The position numbers were made by a program, and so were the translations under genes. A stretch of 52,456 bases of DNA from an uncultured Collinsella sp. (lineage in GTDB: Bacteria; Actinomycetota; Coriobacteriia; Coriobacteriales; Coriobacteriaceae): the NCBI GenBank assembly GCA_902495355.1, contig CABUWV010000015.1:1-52456 (forward strand). The letters run 5' to 3'. Below the pieces are notes generated by a model, which saw nothing but the letters and a program-made list of their open reading frames with translations, ran no database searches and had not been told where the DNA came from. Of this stretch, positions 16,835 through 25,494 are shown one piece after another. Each line of letters begins with the position of its first letter. The stretch's first letter is position 1.

Positions 16835-17173
16835 TTACCTACGGCGCTCGCCCTCAAGCGTACGATCAAACGCCCAGACCCACCAACGCATCACGTGGGC
16901 CTGCGAGCCGTCCGGCCGTCCGCACGCCTGGTCCTCCAGATACAACTCGGTCGCATGCCCGCCAAAACGAACCTTATACGTTGCCGTACGAACACCGTGA
17001 ACCGTTAAGCCAAAGCCCGTGGACGAGACAATCTCGTCAATTGTAAAGCAGCGACCGTCGACCCAGCAGACGGTAACCGGCACGACTTGTCCGCCCGCGA
17101 GGATGCGAGCCACGACGTCCACATACTGCTTGTGCACGCGCCGAGTTTTGCCATCAGTCTGTCGATATTCCAT
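16835..17173 (-). CDS. Small basic protein of unknown function
   Basis: This 112-residue protein from ATG 17173 begins MEYRQTDGKTRRVHKQYV. Its central segment alternates short beta strands (VVPVTVCWVDGRCFTIDEIV) and it ends in a Trp/Arg-rich tail (MRWWVWAFDRTLEGERRR). The layout recalls small SH3-like actinobacterial proteins of the DUF6504 type, but I am not certain of that link. The start is uncertain: AGGAG ends only 2 nt before this ATG, and the next in-frame ATG upstream (17194) has no ribosome-binding site. Longer in-frame starts run to 17350 through the pit upstream region and look non-coding. Confidence 0.6.
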   Translation of the reverse strand: MEYRQTDGKTRRVHKQYVDVVARILAGGQVVPVTVCWVDGRCFTIDEIVSSTGFGLTVHGVRTATYKVRFGGHATELYLEDQACGRPDGSQAHVMRWWVWAFDRTLEGERRR

Positions 17174-17422
17174 GTCTCCTATTATCGAACGCATGTTTGC
17201 ATGTTGTAAAGCGAACAGACTGTGGTTTTGGAGTGTCGGAGCGAACGCGCGTGTCCGCATGGCGTGATAGCAAAAAGAACACCCACGGTCAACAGGGCTA
17301 ATATTCAATTTTAGTGCCAAAAAATTACTTCTCCCATCAGAACTCGGCAAAGAAACCCGCAGGAGGTGATACGATTTATCATGTTTTTGTAACGTGTCTG
17401 CAAACTTCGAGAAAGCCCATAT

Positions 17423-18472
17423 ATGGACGTAACGTTCTCAACCTTCCTCGGCCAAATTGTGTCGAACCCAGTCCTTGCCGTCACCGTGATCCTCGCGCTC
17501 GGCGCCATCTTCGTCAACGGATGGACCGACGCGCCCAACGCCATCGCGACCTGCGTCACTACGCGTTGCATGCCCGCCCGCGCCGCCATTCTCATGAGCG
17601 CCGCATTCAACTTCCTCGGCGTGCTCATCATGACGCACTTTAACGCGAGCGTCGCTAACACCATCTCACATATCGTCGACTTTGGCGGAAACAGCACCAT
17701 GGCGCTCGCCTGCCTGTGCGCGGCGCTGTTCTCCATCGTCGTCTACGGCGCCACAGCATCGCGTTTTGGCATCCCCACCTCGCAAAGCCACAGCCTTATC
17801 GCCGGCCTGACCGGTGCCGCTATCGCCCTCGGCGGCGCGAGCAGCGTCAACGTCCACGAGTGGATGAAGGTCATCTACGGCCTGGCGCTCTCCATCGGCC
17901 TGGGCTTTGTCATGGGCTGGGTCCTGTGCAAACTCGTCTCGATTCTTTTCGCCGCCGCCAACAGGCGACGTGCCAATGTCTTCTTTAAATACGCTCAGAT
18001 CGCGAGCGCTGCGGCCATGAGCTTTATGCACGGCGCGCAGGATGGACAGAAGTTCATCGGCGTGCTCTTTTTAGGCGTGGCCTTCGCAAACGGCCAGACG
18101 AGCGTCGGCGATGCCGGCATCCCCATCTGGATTATGCTGCTGTGCTCGGCCACCATGGGTATCGGCACCAGCGTGGGCGGCGAGCGCATCATCAAGTCCG
18201 TCGGCCAGAGCATGGTTAAGCTCGAGAAGTATCAGGGCTTCTCCGCCGACCTCGCGGGCGCCGCGAACCTGCTGCTTGCCACCCTTACCGGCATCCCCGT
18301 GTCCTCCACACACATCAAGACCTGCGCCATCATGGGCGTCGGTGCCGTCAAGCGCCTCTCAGCCATCAACTTCGGCGTCGTCAAGGACATGATGTTCACC
18401 TGGTTCTTCACCTTCCCCGCCTGCGGACTCATCAGCTTTGTCATGGCCAAGCTGTTCATGATGTTCCTCTAG
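17423..18472 (+). CDS. pit: Low-affinity inorganic phosphate permease (PiT family)
   Basis: This permease takes up phosphate, usually as a metal-phosphate complex, with protons or sodium. The 349-residue protein has about ten membrane spans. The two PiT repeats show as NGWTDAPNAIATCV near residue 32 and FMHGAQDGQKFIGV near residue 200, with PTSQSHSLIAGLTGA and PVSSTHIKTCAIMGVG as the paired re-entrant motifs. The start at 17423 has only a weak GAGAAAG site. It is followed 67 bp later by its DUF47 partner, a pairing common in bacteria that suggests one operon. Confidence 0.95.
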   Translation: MDVTFSTFLGQIVSNPVLAVTVILALGAIFVNGWTDAPNAIATCVTTRCMPARAAILMSAAFNFLGVLIMTHFNASVANTISHIVDFGGNSTMALACLCAALFSIVVYGATASRFGIPTSQSHSLIAGLTGAAIALGGASSVNVHEWMKVIYGLALSIGLGFVMGWVLCKLVSILFAAANRRRANVFFKYAQIASAAAMSFMHGAQDGQKFIGVLFLGVAFANGQTSVGDAGIPIWIMLLCSATMGIGTSVGGERIIKSVGQSMVKLEKYQGFSADLAGAANLLLATLTGIPVSSTHIKTCAIMGVGAVKRLSAINFGVVKDMMFTWFFTFPACGLISFVMAKLFMMFL

Positions 18473-18539
18473 TCAAACCGAACGTCCATCCGGACCGCAA
18501 CACTTCGCCCACCCGTCTTCGCCTCGAAAGGACCCACCC

Positions 18540-19163
18540 ATGGCTAAGAAACCTGATTCGTTCTACTTTGACAACTACGTCGCCTGCGCCGACATGGCCG
18601 TCCAGGCCGCCGAGTTGCTTACCAAGATTTTTGAGAACTTCGATCCCGCGAAGATTCACGATATGCTCGACAAGATGCACGCGATCGAGCATGCGGCAGA
18701 CAAGAAGCACCATGAGCTCGAAGACGCCCTGCTCACCGCCTTTATCACCCCGCTTGAGCGCGAGGATCTGGACCTGATGAGCTGCTCGCTCGACACCGTG
18801 CTCGACCGCATCGAGGGCGTTGTGCAGCGCGTCTACTTCACCAACATCCAGAGCATCCACCCCGATGCCATCGTCATCGCTCACAAGGTGACCGACGCCT
18901 GCCGCGCCATGAAGGACCTGATGGTCGAGCTTCCCAACTACCGCAAGTCCAAAACGCTGCGCGAGCTGGTCATCCAGATCAACACCATCGAGTCCGAGGC
19001 CGACGAGCTCTATATCAACGCCATGCGCAACCTGCACGTCAACGGCAAGGATCCGCTCGAGGTCATCGCCTGGCGTGACGTCTACGCCTTCCTGGAGTAC
19101 TGCGCCGACTGCTGCGAGAACGTGGCCGATGTCGTGGATTCGATTGTCATGAAGAACAGTTAA
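18540..19163 (+). CDS. DUF47 (PhoU-like) partner of PiT
   Basis: This is a cytoplasmic, all-helical DUF47 protein of the PhoU superfamily; such proteins are encoded next to PiT permeases and are thought to regulate their activity. The 207-residue product begins MAKKPDSFYFDNYVACADMA. The family's repeated acidic helices are seen in HAIEHAADKKHHELEDALL and later EWRDV-like EVIAWRDVYAFLEYCADCCENVADV, with likely metal-binding Asp/Glu clusters. TCGAAAGGACCCACCC precedes the ATG. A long palindrome begins right after its stop and may end the pit transcript. Confidence 0.93.
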   Translation: MAKKPDSFYFDNYVACADMAVQAAELLTKIFENFDPAKIHDMLDKMHAIEHAADKKHHELEDALLTAFITPLEREDLDLMSCSLDTVLDRIEGVVQRVYFTNIQSIHPDAIVIAHKVTDACRAMKDLMVELPNYRKSKTLRELVIQINTIESEADELYINAMRNLHVNGKDPLEVIAWRDVYAFLEYCADCCENVADVVDSIVMKNS

Positions 19164-19168
19164 TTGGG

Positions 19169-19276
19169 GGTACGTGTCCCGGCGGCGAAGGGCCGGCACC
19201 TGTTTGCTTTCTCACTCCGGCTGCATGGCAGAGTCGTTCGAAAGTAAACAGGTGCCGGCCCTTCGCCTTACGTACC
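19169..19276. repeat. Long palindrome after the pit-DUF47 pair
   Basis: The left arm (19169-19211) and right arm (19240-19276) share a 28-bp inverted core, GGCGAAGGGCCGGCACCTGT plus TTRCTTTC. They are flanked by GGTACGT and ACGTACC at the ends. The left arm has about 6 extra bases (a GTCCCG insertion) and one core mismatch. The GGCACCTGT piece matches the tag seen in the hairpin at 14022-14070. Confidence 0.8.
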
Positions 19277-19443
19277 ACCATTGGGAACTTTGGCTGATAC
19301 TTTGAAAGCGATGGGGCTTTTGTTGGCGGGGCCTTTGGACCCGATTGGGAACTTTGGGACCGCCTTAAACGTTTGGGTGGATGGGGCTTTGGGTACCCTT
19401 TGTTTTACTTTGGATTGATTCGTTGAATTTGGAGGTCTTGGTT
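19277..19443. other. G+T-rich spacer with a repeated 12-mer
   Basis: The plus strand here is strongly skewed to G and T. TTGGGAACTTTGG occurs at about 19282 and again at about 19344. The skew continues into the first 60 codons of the nitroreductase. I find no gene in it. A Pro/Gln-rich antisense frame (19268-19576) has no ribosome-binding site. Confidence 0.5.
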
Positions 19444-19974
19444 GTGAGTTATTTGGATCTGGCTCGTGGTCGGTATTCTTGTCGTTCGTTTGAGGACCGT
19501 TCTGTTGAGCAGGCTGTGGTGGATGCCATTGTTGAGGCTGGGCGTATTGCTCCTTCTGCTTGTAATAATCATCCAACCCGTGTGATGGTGTTGGATACGC
19601 CTGAGCTTCTGGAGAAGGCTGCTGCTTGTCAGCCTCGGTTTGCTCGTGATGGATCTATCTTTGGCGCTCCGCTCATCTTCCTTATTTGTAGCGTTACCGA
19701 AGACGCTTGGGTGCGCCCGTATGACCAGATGAATTCCAGTGAAATCGATACGTCCATCGTGTGTGATCAGATGATGATGGAGGCCACCGAGCAGGGCCTA
19801 GGAACGTGCTGGGTATGCCATTTTAAGCCTGAGGTGGCACAGGAGCAGTTCAACCTGCCCGAGGGCGTCTATCCCTATCACATGCTCGTCTGTGGCTATC
19901 CCGCCGACCACATCGCCGACCCCGAGCACCGCGAGGCACGTACCATTCCCCTCTCCGACTTCCTCCTCAAGTAG
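19444..19974 (+). CDS. Nitroreductase-family flavoprotein
   Basis: This is an FMN-dependent oxidoreductase of the nitroreductase fold; substrates cannot be inferred. The 176-residue protein starts at GTG 19444 (VSYLDLARGRYSCRSF) with GGAGG 8 nt upstream. The FMN phosphate-binding RYSCRSFEDR near residues 10-19 is typical, as are APSACNNHPTRVMV and the Gly-rich TEQGLGTCWVCHF near residue 117. The C-terminal YPYHMLVCGYPAD is also characteristic. Codon choice changes along the gene: roughly the first 60 codons favour T in third position, while the last 50 favour C as in its neighbours. The upstream Met at 19381 has no ribosome-binding site. Confidence 0.9.
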   Translation: MSYLDLARGRYSCRSFEDRSVEQAVVDAIVEAGRIAPSACNNHPTRVMVLDTPELLEKAAACQPRFARDGSIFGAPLIFLICSVTEDAWVRPYDQMNSSEIDTSIVCDQMMMEATEQGLGTCWVCHFKPEVAQEQFNLPEGVYPYHMLVCGYPADHIADPEHREARTIPLSDFLLK

Positions 19975-20020
19975 TTTTTGGCACATGCCCTAAAACCTAC
20001 CTTTTACCGCTCACCCATTC

Positions 20021-20059
20021 GCCGAGTTCTGCGCCACTATGTGCAGGGCTCGGTTTTTT
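20021..20059 (+). terminator. Terminator of the nitroreductase gene
   Basis: CCGAG (20022-20026) pairs with CTCGG (20049-20053), with further G-U-rich pairing inside (TTCTGC and GCAGGG), followed by six T. Confidence 0.7.
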
Positions 20060-20083
20060 ATGTTACGCACCCCGGCACAGTCA

Positions 20084-20111
20084 TAAAAAAGGACCCGCAA
20101 GCTGCGGGTCC
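20084..20111 (-). terminator. Terminator of divIVA
   Basis: GGACCCGC (20091-20098) pairs with GCGGGTCC (20104-20111), followed on the minus strand by TTTTTTATG. Confidence 0.9.
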
Positions 20112-20140
20112 TTTCTAGGGACTAAATTGTAGGCCGAATG

Positions 20141-20815
20141 TTAGTCCAAGTCGTCGGCGGCAAAGTTGTCGATCGGGGCGAAGGGGTCGGCCACGGGGAC
20201 AACCGGGTCAGCGACGGGCAGCGGCTCGGCGGGAACAGTCACCGCAGGAGAAGCGGCAGAACCGACCGGCGTGGAGGCCATGAGGTCGGCCGGGAAGGAG
20301 TTTTGGGCATCGTCCATGAAGTGCTGGATGAGCTTGAGATACTCTGCCTTGAACTCCTCACGGGAAGCCTTGAGACGATCGATCTCCTCGAGCTCGGCCT
20401 GCTTCTCGGTCAGAGCCTGGCGGATAACCTCGCGGGCCTTGGCGTCAGCCTCGTTGCGGATACGCTCAGCGTTCTCGTTGGCATCGTTGACGATGGTCTC
20501 AGCGGTCTGCTGGGCAGCGATCAGGGCAGCGGAAATCTGGCGCTCCTGAGCGGAGAAGTCAGGGGCGGGAGCAGCCACGGGGGCGGCAGGAACGGCCTGG
20601 GCGGTGGCATCCTGAGCTTGGGCAAGCTGAGCCTGCGCATCGGCAAGCTGCTGCTCGGTAGCAGTCAGGCGACCCTTAAGGTCGACGATCTTAGCGAGCA
20701 TAGCGTCAACCTCGGAGGACAGCGTCTCCAAGAAGACGTCGACCTCAGCAGGATCGTAGCCACGCTTGGCCTCAGAGAAAGTCTGAGCCTGGATGTCTGC
20801 AGGGGTAATAGCCAT
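20141..20815 (-). CDS. divIVA: DivIVA-domain protein
   Basis: This is a coiled-coil scaffold that recognises curved membrane at poles and septa; in Actinobacteria such proteins (Wag31/DivIVA) organise polar or septal growth. The 224-residue product begins MAITPADIQAQTFSEAKRGYDPAEVDVFLETL, the conserved N-terminal DivIVA domain. A long coiled coil (about 30-75) follows, then an Ala/Pro linker (about 78-100), a second coiled coil (about 105-165) and a Pro/Val/Ala-rich acidic tail ending NFAADDLD. GAAAAAGGAGACTTGTT precedes the ATG. It is the last gene of the yggS-sepF-yggT-divIVA block, which matches the ylm arrangement downstream of ftsZ in Gram-positives. Confidence 0.95.
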   Translation of the reverse strand: MAITPADIQAQTFSEAKRGYDPAEVDVFLETLSSEVDAMLAKIVDLKGRLTATEQQLADAQAQLAQAQDATAQAVPAAPVAAPAPDFSAQERQISAALIAAQQTAETIVNDANENAERIRNEADAKAREVIRQALTEKQAELEEIDRLKASREEFKAEYLKLIQHFMDDAQNSFPADLMASTPVGSAASPAVTVPAEPLPVADPVVPVADPFAPIDNFAADDLD

Positions 20816-20876
20816 AACAAGTCTCCTTTTTCATCGCCTCGGCGCTACACGCCCGACGTAAGTTACTAAGTCAGTT

Positions 20877-21158
20877 CTACACGAGTATACCTATAAGAAG
20901 CTGCAGAACCAGCCTCTGCACCAACTGCAACGCAATAATCGCAACGACCGGCGAAAAATCGATACCGCCCATCGGCGGGATGAAACGACGGAACAGGTTG
21001 AGCCACGGACCGCACACGCTATCAAGCACCGCGGCAATATCCTGAAGCAAACCACCCTGCTTCATGGGAATCCACGTCATAAAGCAGTAGACGACAATGA
21101 GCGTGGAATAGAAGTTGAACAGCGTGTTGACCAGCTGGACGATAGTGTAGATGTTGAT
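20877..21158 (-). CDS. yggT: YggT-family membrane protein with apparent ATC start
   Basis: This is a small two-span membrane protein of the YggT/YlmG family, linked to division-septum or membrane organisation. The conserved body (CFMTWIPMKQGG, then FRRFIPPMGGIDFSPVVAII) is clear. The first Met (21080) would leave 67 residues and delete the first membrane span. In-frame codons upstream encode exactly that span (IYTIVQLVNTLFNFYSTLIV), giving the usual length of about 93 residues. Between the sepF stop and that span there is no ATG, GTG or TTG in frame. GAGGAG (21165-21170) stands 6 nt before ATC (21158), which I take as the start. A sequencing error or strain variant is the alternative. Confidence 0.8.
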   Translation of the reverse strand: MNIYTIVQLVNTLFNFYSTLIVVYCFMTWIPMKQGGLLQDIAAVLDSVCGPWLNLFRRFIPPMGGIDFSPVVAIIALQLVQRLVLQLLIGILV

Positions 21159-21179
21159 GGGAATCTCCTCGTCTTGTCT

Positions 21180-21902
21180 TTACTTAAGGTAGCCGTCCGC
21201 ACGAAGCTTCTTGAGATCGGAATCTTTGACCTCGCAACCGGCGGGCAGCACCATGAACACGCGGTCGCCCACCTCCTTGACCGTGGCACCCAGACCGCAG
21301 GCAAAGCCGTAAGAGAAGTCCAAGACGCGCTTGGCAACTTCGGTGCGTACGCCCACAAAAATCAGTGCGACAGGCTGCTTGGTGCGAACGCGGCGCACCA
21401 CGGTCTCCACGTCGTCATAGCTCTCGGGGCGCAGGACATAGGCCGGCAGCTGCGGTGTGGCGTTGATGATATTGCTCGCATAGGCCGAGGCATCGCTCGG
21501 TGCAGGCGCGGGCGCAGCGGCGGCACGGGCGCGGGTGTTCTCGGCGTAGCTCGACGGCGTGTCATAGGCACCAGGACGATAACCGCTCGCAACACTGTCC
21601 TGCGAGCGCGAAGGCGGATTATACGTCGTGGCATGGCGGGAGTCATCGCCGACCAGCTGACCGGAGCGCGTATACACGGCAACCGACTCAGCTTCACCGC
21701 GGCGCGTCTGACCAAGCAGGCCGTTGCTCGGCTCGTCTTGGGTGTAGAAGCCCTCGCCCGAAGCACCGCTGTAGCCGTTGCCCTGATAACTATCGTCATA
21801 GCCGTCATCGTAGCCGTAGTCGTCGTCCTGGCCATAACCCTGGTCGTAACCCTGCTGGCCGCCCAGGTGCATTTTATTTTTAATCTCGTCAAGGAAGCCC
21901 AT
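21180..21902 (-). CDS. sepF: Cell division protein SepF
   Basis: SepF anchors and bundles FtsZ at the membrane. The 240-residue product starts MGFLDEIKNKMHLG, an amphipathic membrane-targeting helix. It continues with an unusually long Gly/Tyr/Asp/Ser-rich disordered linker (about 15-150, with QGYDQGYGQDDDYGYDDGYD). It ends in the SepF domain (about 155-240: YVLRPESYDDVETVVRRV, VALIFVG, FSYGFACGLGATVKEVGDRVFMVLPAG). Actinobacteria lacking FtsA depend on SepF, and no ftsA is seen in this window. AGAGGACACAACC precedes the ATG at 21902. An in-frame extension to 21953 overlaps the yggS end region and is not supported. Confidence 0.96.
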   Translation of the reverse strand: MGFLDEIKNKMHLGGQQGYDQGYGQDDDYGYDDGYDDSYQGNGYSGASGEGFYTQDEPSNGLLGQTRRGEAESVAVYTRSGQLVGDDSRHATTYNPPSRSQDSVASGYRPGAYDTPSSYAENTRARAAAAPAPAPSDASAYASNIINATPQLPAYVLRPESYDDVETVVRRVRTKQPVALIFVGVRTEVAKRVLDFSYGFACGLGATVKEVGDRVFMVLPAGCEVKDSDLKKLRADGYLK

Positions 21903-21962
21903 GGTTGTGTCCTCTCGCGGTTTAGTGCAGGCGCCCCGATAATCAGTGCGCACTTCAGAGCC

Positions 21963-22700
21963 TTATTTTACTGCAAACTCCGGGCTAAATACTACCCTGC
22001 CCAGGCGAACGAGCGTAGAGCCCTCCTCAAGGGCAGACTCAAAGTCCTCGCTCATGCCGCAGGAAAGCTCAGGCAGGTTCAAATCGGGATGCGCCGCCTC
22101 CAGCTCATCCCTCAGCTCACGAAGCCCCGCAAAGGTGCGGCGTGCCACATCCTTATTCCCCCGGGGCGCCATAGTCATAAGCCCCTGCACGCAAATTCCC
22201 TCAAGTTCCGCAAGCTCACCCGCGGCGGCGCGAATCTCATCGGGCGAAAAGCCTCCCTTCGACTCCTCACCACTCACATTGACCTCGATGAGCACACGCT
22301 GGGGGCCGGCGAGCTCGCCTGCCTCAATCTTGCGGACAGCACGGCTCGAGATCGCCTGCGCCAGATGCAGCGAACCCACCGAGTGAATCAGCTCGGCTGA
22401 GCCCAGCACCGCATTGATCTTATTGGTCTGCAGGTTGCCGATCATATCGAAGCGCACCTCGGGCAGCTCCGGATGCTCCGCCAGACCCGTGAGCTTGCGA
22501 ACCAGCTCCTGCGGGCGGTTCTCGGCAAAATGGCGATACCCCGCCTGGATGGCGGCAACGGTCTCATCGACACCAACGGTCTTGGACACGGCAATGAGGC
22601 GCGCGGCGTCGTGGGGACGGCCTGCGCGATCGAGCGCCGCATAAAAACGTTCCAGAATCTGCTCGCGGCGAGCGCGCATCAAGTCCAAATAGTTATCCAT
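21963..22700 (-). CDS. yggS: YggS-family PLP homeostasis protein
   Basis: This is a pyridoxal-phosphate-binding fold III protein (PLPBP/YggS/YlmE) that buffers free PLP and affects amino-acid pools. The 245-residue protein has RLIAVSKTVGVDE (PLP-lysine, Lys near 44), FAENRPQELVRK, RFDMIGNLQTNKIN and the C-terminal LSCGMSEDFESALEEGSTLVRLG. Family members usually read 'FGENYVQE' and 'GxLQ.NK', so this copy is slightly divergent. GGAGG lies 9 nt before the ATG at 22700. It is the first gene of the sepF block. Confidence 0.94.
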   Translation of the reverse strand: MDNYLDLMRARREQILERFYAALDRAGRPHDAARLIAVSKTVGVDETVAAIQAGYRHFAENRPQELVRKLTGLAEHPELPEVRFDMIGNLQTNKINAVLGSAELIHSVGSLHLAQAISSRAVRKIEAGELAGPQRVLIEVNVSGEESKGGFSPDEIRAAAGELAELEGICVQGLMTMAPRGNKDVARRTFAGLRELRDELEAAHPDLNLPELSCGMSEDFESALEEGSTLVRLGRVVFSPEFAVK

Positions 22701-22750
22701 TGCTAATCGCCTCCGCTGACAGCCAAACAAGTAGTCCCATGCTAACGCAA

Positions 22751-22782
22751 GAGCGCGGCCCCGCATGTGCAAGGCCGCGCTC
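22751..22782 (-). terminator. Terminator after phoU
   Basis: GAGCGCGGCC (22751-22760) pairs with GGCCGCGCTC (22773-22782), followed on the minus strand by TTGCGTT. It marks the end of the pst operon and separates it from yggS. Confidence 0.7.
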
Positions 22783-22819
22783 ACTTAGGTATTTACAATC
22801 TTTCGACGAACGGGGTTAC

Positions 22820-23677
22820 TTACTCCTCGTCGTCCTCGCCATCGTCCTCATCCTCAAGATGATCGAGCAGGTAGCGAAGACCCTCGCTGACCTCGTTAGC
22901 GGGCACCTTGGCAACGTAGCGAGCGTCGACGGCGGGCCTCATGATAACACCCTCGCCCGAAGGCACGCGCATGCTCTCGAGCTCATCCTCATCAGTGCGG
23001 GCGATATCGCCGGCATTCATGCGCTGACCAGTCAACAGGAAGGTCAGACGGCAGGCGGCATCGATGGAAATCGAGGCGATGCGATCGAGGTAGCGCGAAA
23101 CCATGATGGCGCGGCGCAGGTCGTCATAGTTGCTGTCGTCGTCCATAAAATCGCCCGTGTCCATGCGGTTAAAGGTGCGGAAGAACTTCTCGTACGCCGC
23201 ATGCACCGGCTCGTCCTCGACGGCCAGGCTGCAGATGATGGACATGTCGTTAGTGACGAGCGCAGAAAGCGAAGAGCCCAGCACCTGGTAGACGGCCTCA
23301 GCCTCGGCCTCGACCGTACCGACGAGCTCCTGGGGCAGCGAGATGTCGGCCTTGATCATATGACGCGTGGCGCGGCAGATCTGGCGAACCTTATCGGTCA
23401 TGCGCTGCAGGTTAAAGTCGACGTAGATAATCGTCTGCAGCAAGCGGAAGTCGGAGGCGACCGGTGACTGCGTGGCGATCAGGTTGTAGCACACGGCCTC
23501 CAGGTTAGCGCAGCGCGCGTCAATCGAAAGCGTGCGCTTCTTGGTCTTGGTGGCGAGCTTGCGGTCGTCGGTCACATAGGCCTTAACGGCATCGTGGAGG
23601 GCCAGATCGACGGCCTCATAGATGCTCAGCATCTCGTGACGGGCCTCGACGAGCTGACGGGAAAACAGTTTGCGCAT
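22820..23677 (-). CDS. phoU: Phosphate signalling protein PhoU
   Basis: PhoU links the PstSCAB transporter to the phosphate-sensing histidine kinase and damps uptake when phosphate is plentiful. The 285-residue protein has two PhoU three-helix repeats (about 1-110 and 115-215). These include NLIATQSPVASDFRLLQTII and the second-repeat DDLRRAIMVSRYLDRIASIS. About 65 extra residues follow the second repeat, ending in a very acidic tail (EDEDDGEDDEE), longer than the usual 215-230-residue PhoU. GGAGTGAACC precedes the ATG. It is the last gene of the pst operon, 92 bp after pstB. Confidence 0.93.
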   Translation of the reverse strand: MRKLFSRQLVEARHEMLSIYEAVDLALHDAVKAYVTDDRKLATKTKKRTLSIDARCANLEAVCYNLIATQSPVASDFRLLQTIIYVDFNLQRMTDKVRQICRATRHMIKADISLPQELVGTVEAEAEAVYQVLGSSLSALVTNDMSIICSLAVEDEPVHAAYEKFFRTFNRMDTGDFMDDDSNYDDLRRAIMVSRYLDRIASISIDAACRLTFLLTGQRMNAGDIARTDEDELESMRVPSGEGVIMRPAVDARYVAKVPANEVSEGLRYLLDHLEDEDDGEDDEE

Positions 23678-23769
23678 GGTTCACTCCAATCAGTTGGGTG
23701 CGGTCATGCCGCCCGCACAGTGAATATACACCGGACCAGGTCCGATCAGCTTGGGACTAGTCGCACCGA

Positions 23770-24573
<804 letters not shown>

Positions 24574-24585
24574 GGGACTCCTTAA

Positions 24586-25491
24586 CTAGCGACGCTTGCG
24601 CGACAGGAAGCGCGCAAACAGGTTGAAGGCCAAAATGATCACCATCAGCAAGAGCGCGGTGCCGTAGGCTGCGTTCATGTTGATGCCGTCGTTGGCAAGC
24701 AGGTACAGGTGAACCGTCATGGGGCGGCCGGAATCGAGCGGCGAAATAGGTAGATTGATGGCCTGCCCCATGGTGTAGAGCACCACCGCGGTCTCGCCAA
24801 TGGCACGGCCGATGGCGAGGACGATGCCCGTGGCAATACGGCCAAAGGCAGAAGGAAGCACGATCTTGGAGACAACCTGCCACTTGGTGGCGCCCAGGCC
24901 GTACGCGCCCCAACGGATATAGCGCGGAACGGCGCGAATGGCCTCTTCGGTGGTGCGCATGACGATGGGAAGCATCAAGAGCGCGAGTGCCAGGGCGGCA
25001 GAGACCATCGAAAGGCCCAAGCCCATGGCCTCGACAAACAAGGCGTAGCCAAACAGACCCATAACGATGGAGGGCACCGAGGCCAAAGCGTCAGCAGCGT
25101 AGCGAATGAGCTCGACGACCTTGCCCTGCTTGGCGTACTCGGCCAGATAGACGGCTGCCAGCACAGCGATCGGCGTGCAGATAAGCATGGCGAGCGCCGT
25201 CACATAGACGGTCGAGACGATCGTGGGCCAAATACCGCCCTCGGCGTTGACGCCCTGGGGCCAACCGAAGATAAAGTCGAGCGAGATGTGTGGCAGGCCG
25301 TTGATGACCACGTAGGCGATGATAGCGACCAGCACCAGCGTGGTGATGTAGGCAGCGGCACGGAACACGCCAAGCATGATCTTGTTGGACAGGTCCTTGT
25401 TGATGCGGCCCTTCTTGCCGTGGGAAAGGGCACGCTTGATGCGCTCGCGCGACGAGGTCGTATCGACCGTCGTGTCAACGGAATCGGACAT
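24586..25491 (-). CDS. pstA: Phosphate ABC transporter permease PstA
   Basis: This is one of the two membrane subunits of the phosphate importer. The 301-residue product has a polar N-terminus of about 40 residues (MSDSVDTTVDTTSSRERIKR). Six membrane spans follow, along with the binding-protein-dependent transport signature in the cytoplasmic loop (EEAIRAVPRYIRWGAYGLGATKWQVVSKIVLP). The start at 25491 lies 3 nt after the pstC stop with GGGGGTAGGCT upstream, so the two are translationally coupled. Confidence 0.96.
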   Translation of the reverse strand: MSDSVDTTVDTTSSRERIKRALSHGKKGRINKDLSNKIMLGVFRAAAYITTLVLVAIIAYVVINGLPHISLDFIFGWPQGVNAEGGIWPTIVSTVYVTALAMLICTPIAVLAAVYLAEYAKQGKVVELIRYAADALASVPSIVMGLFGYALFVEAMGLGLSMVSAALALALLMLPIVMRTTEEAIRAVPRYIRWGAYGLGATKWQVVSKIVLPSAFGRIATGIVLAIGRAIGETAVVLYTMGQAINLPISPLDSGRPMTVHLYLLANDGINMNAAYGTALLLMVIILAFNLFARFLSRKRR

Positions 25492-25494
25492 AGC

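Noticed and set aside
19268..19576. Pro/Gln-rich 102-codon frame on the minus strand
   Set aside because: It has no ribosome-binding site, lies antisense to the nitroreductase start, and its composition is explained by the G+T skew of the plus strand.
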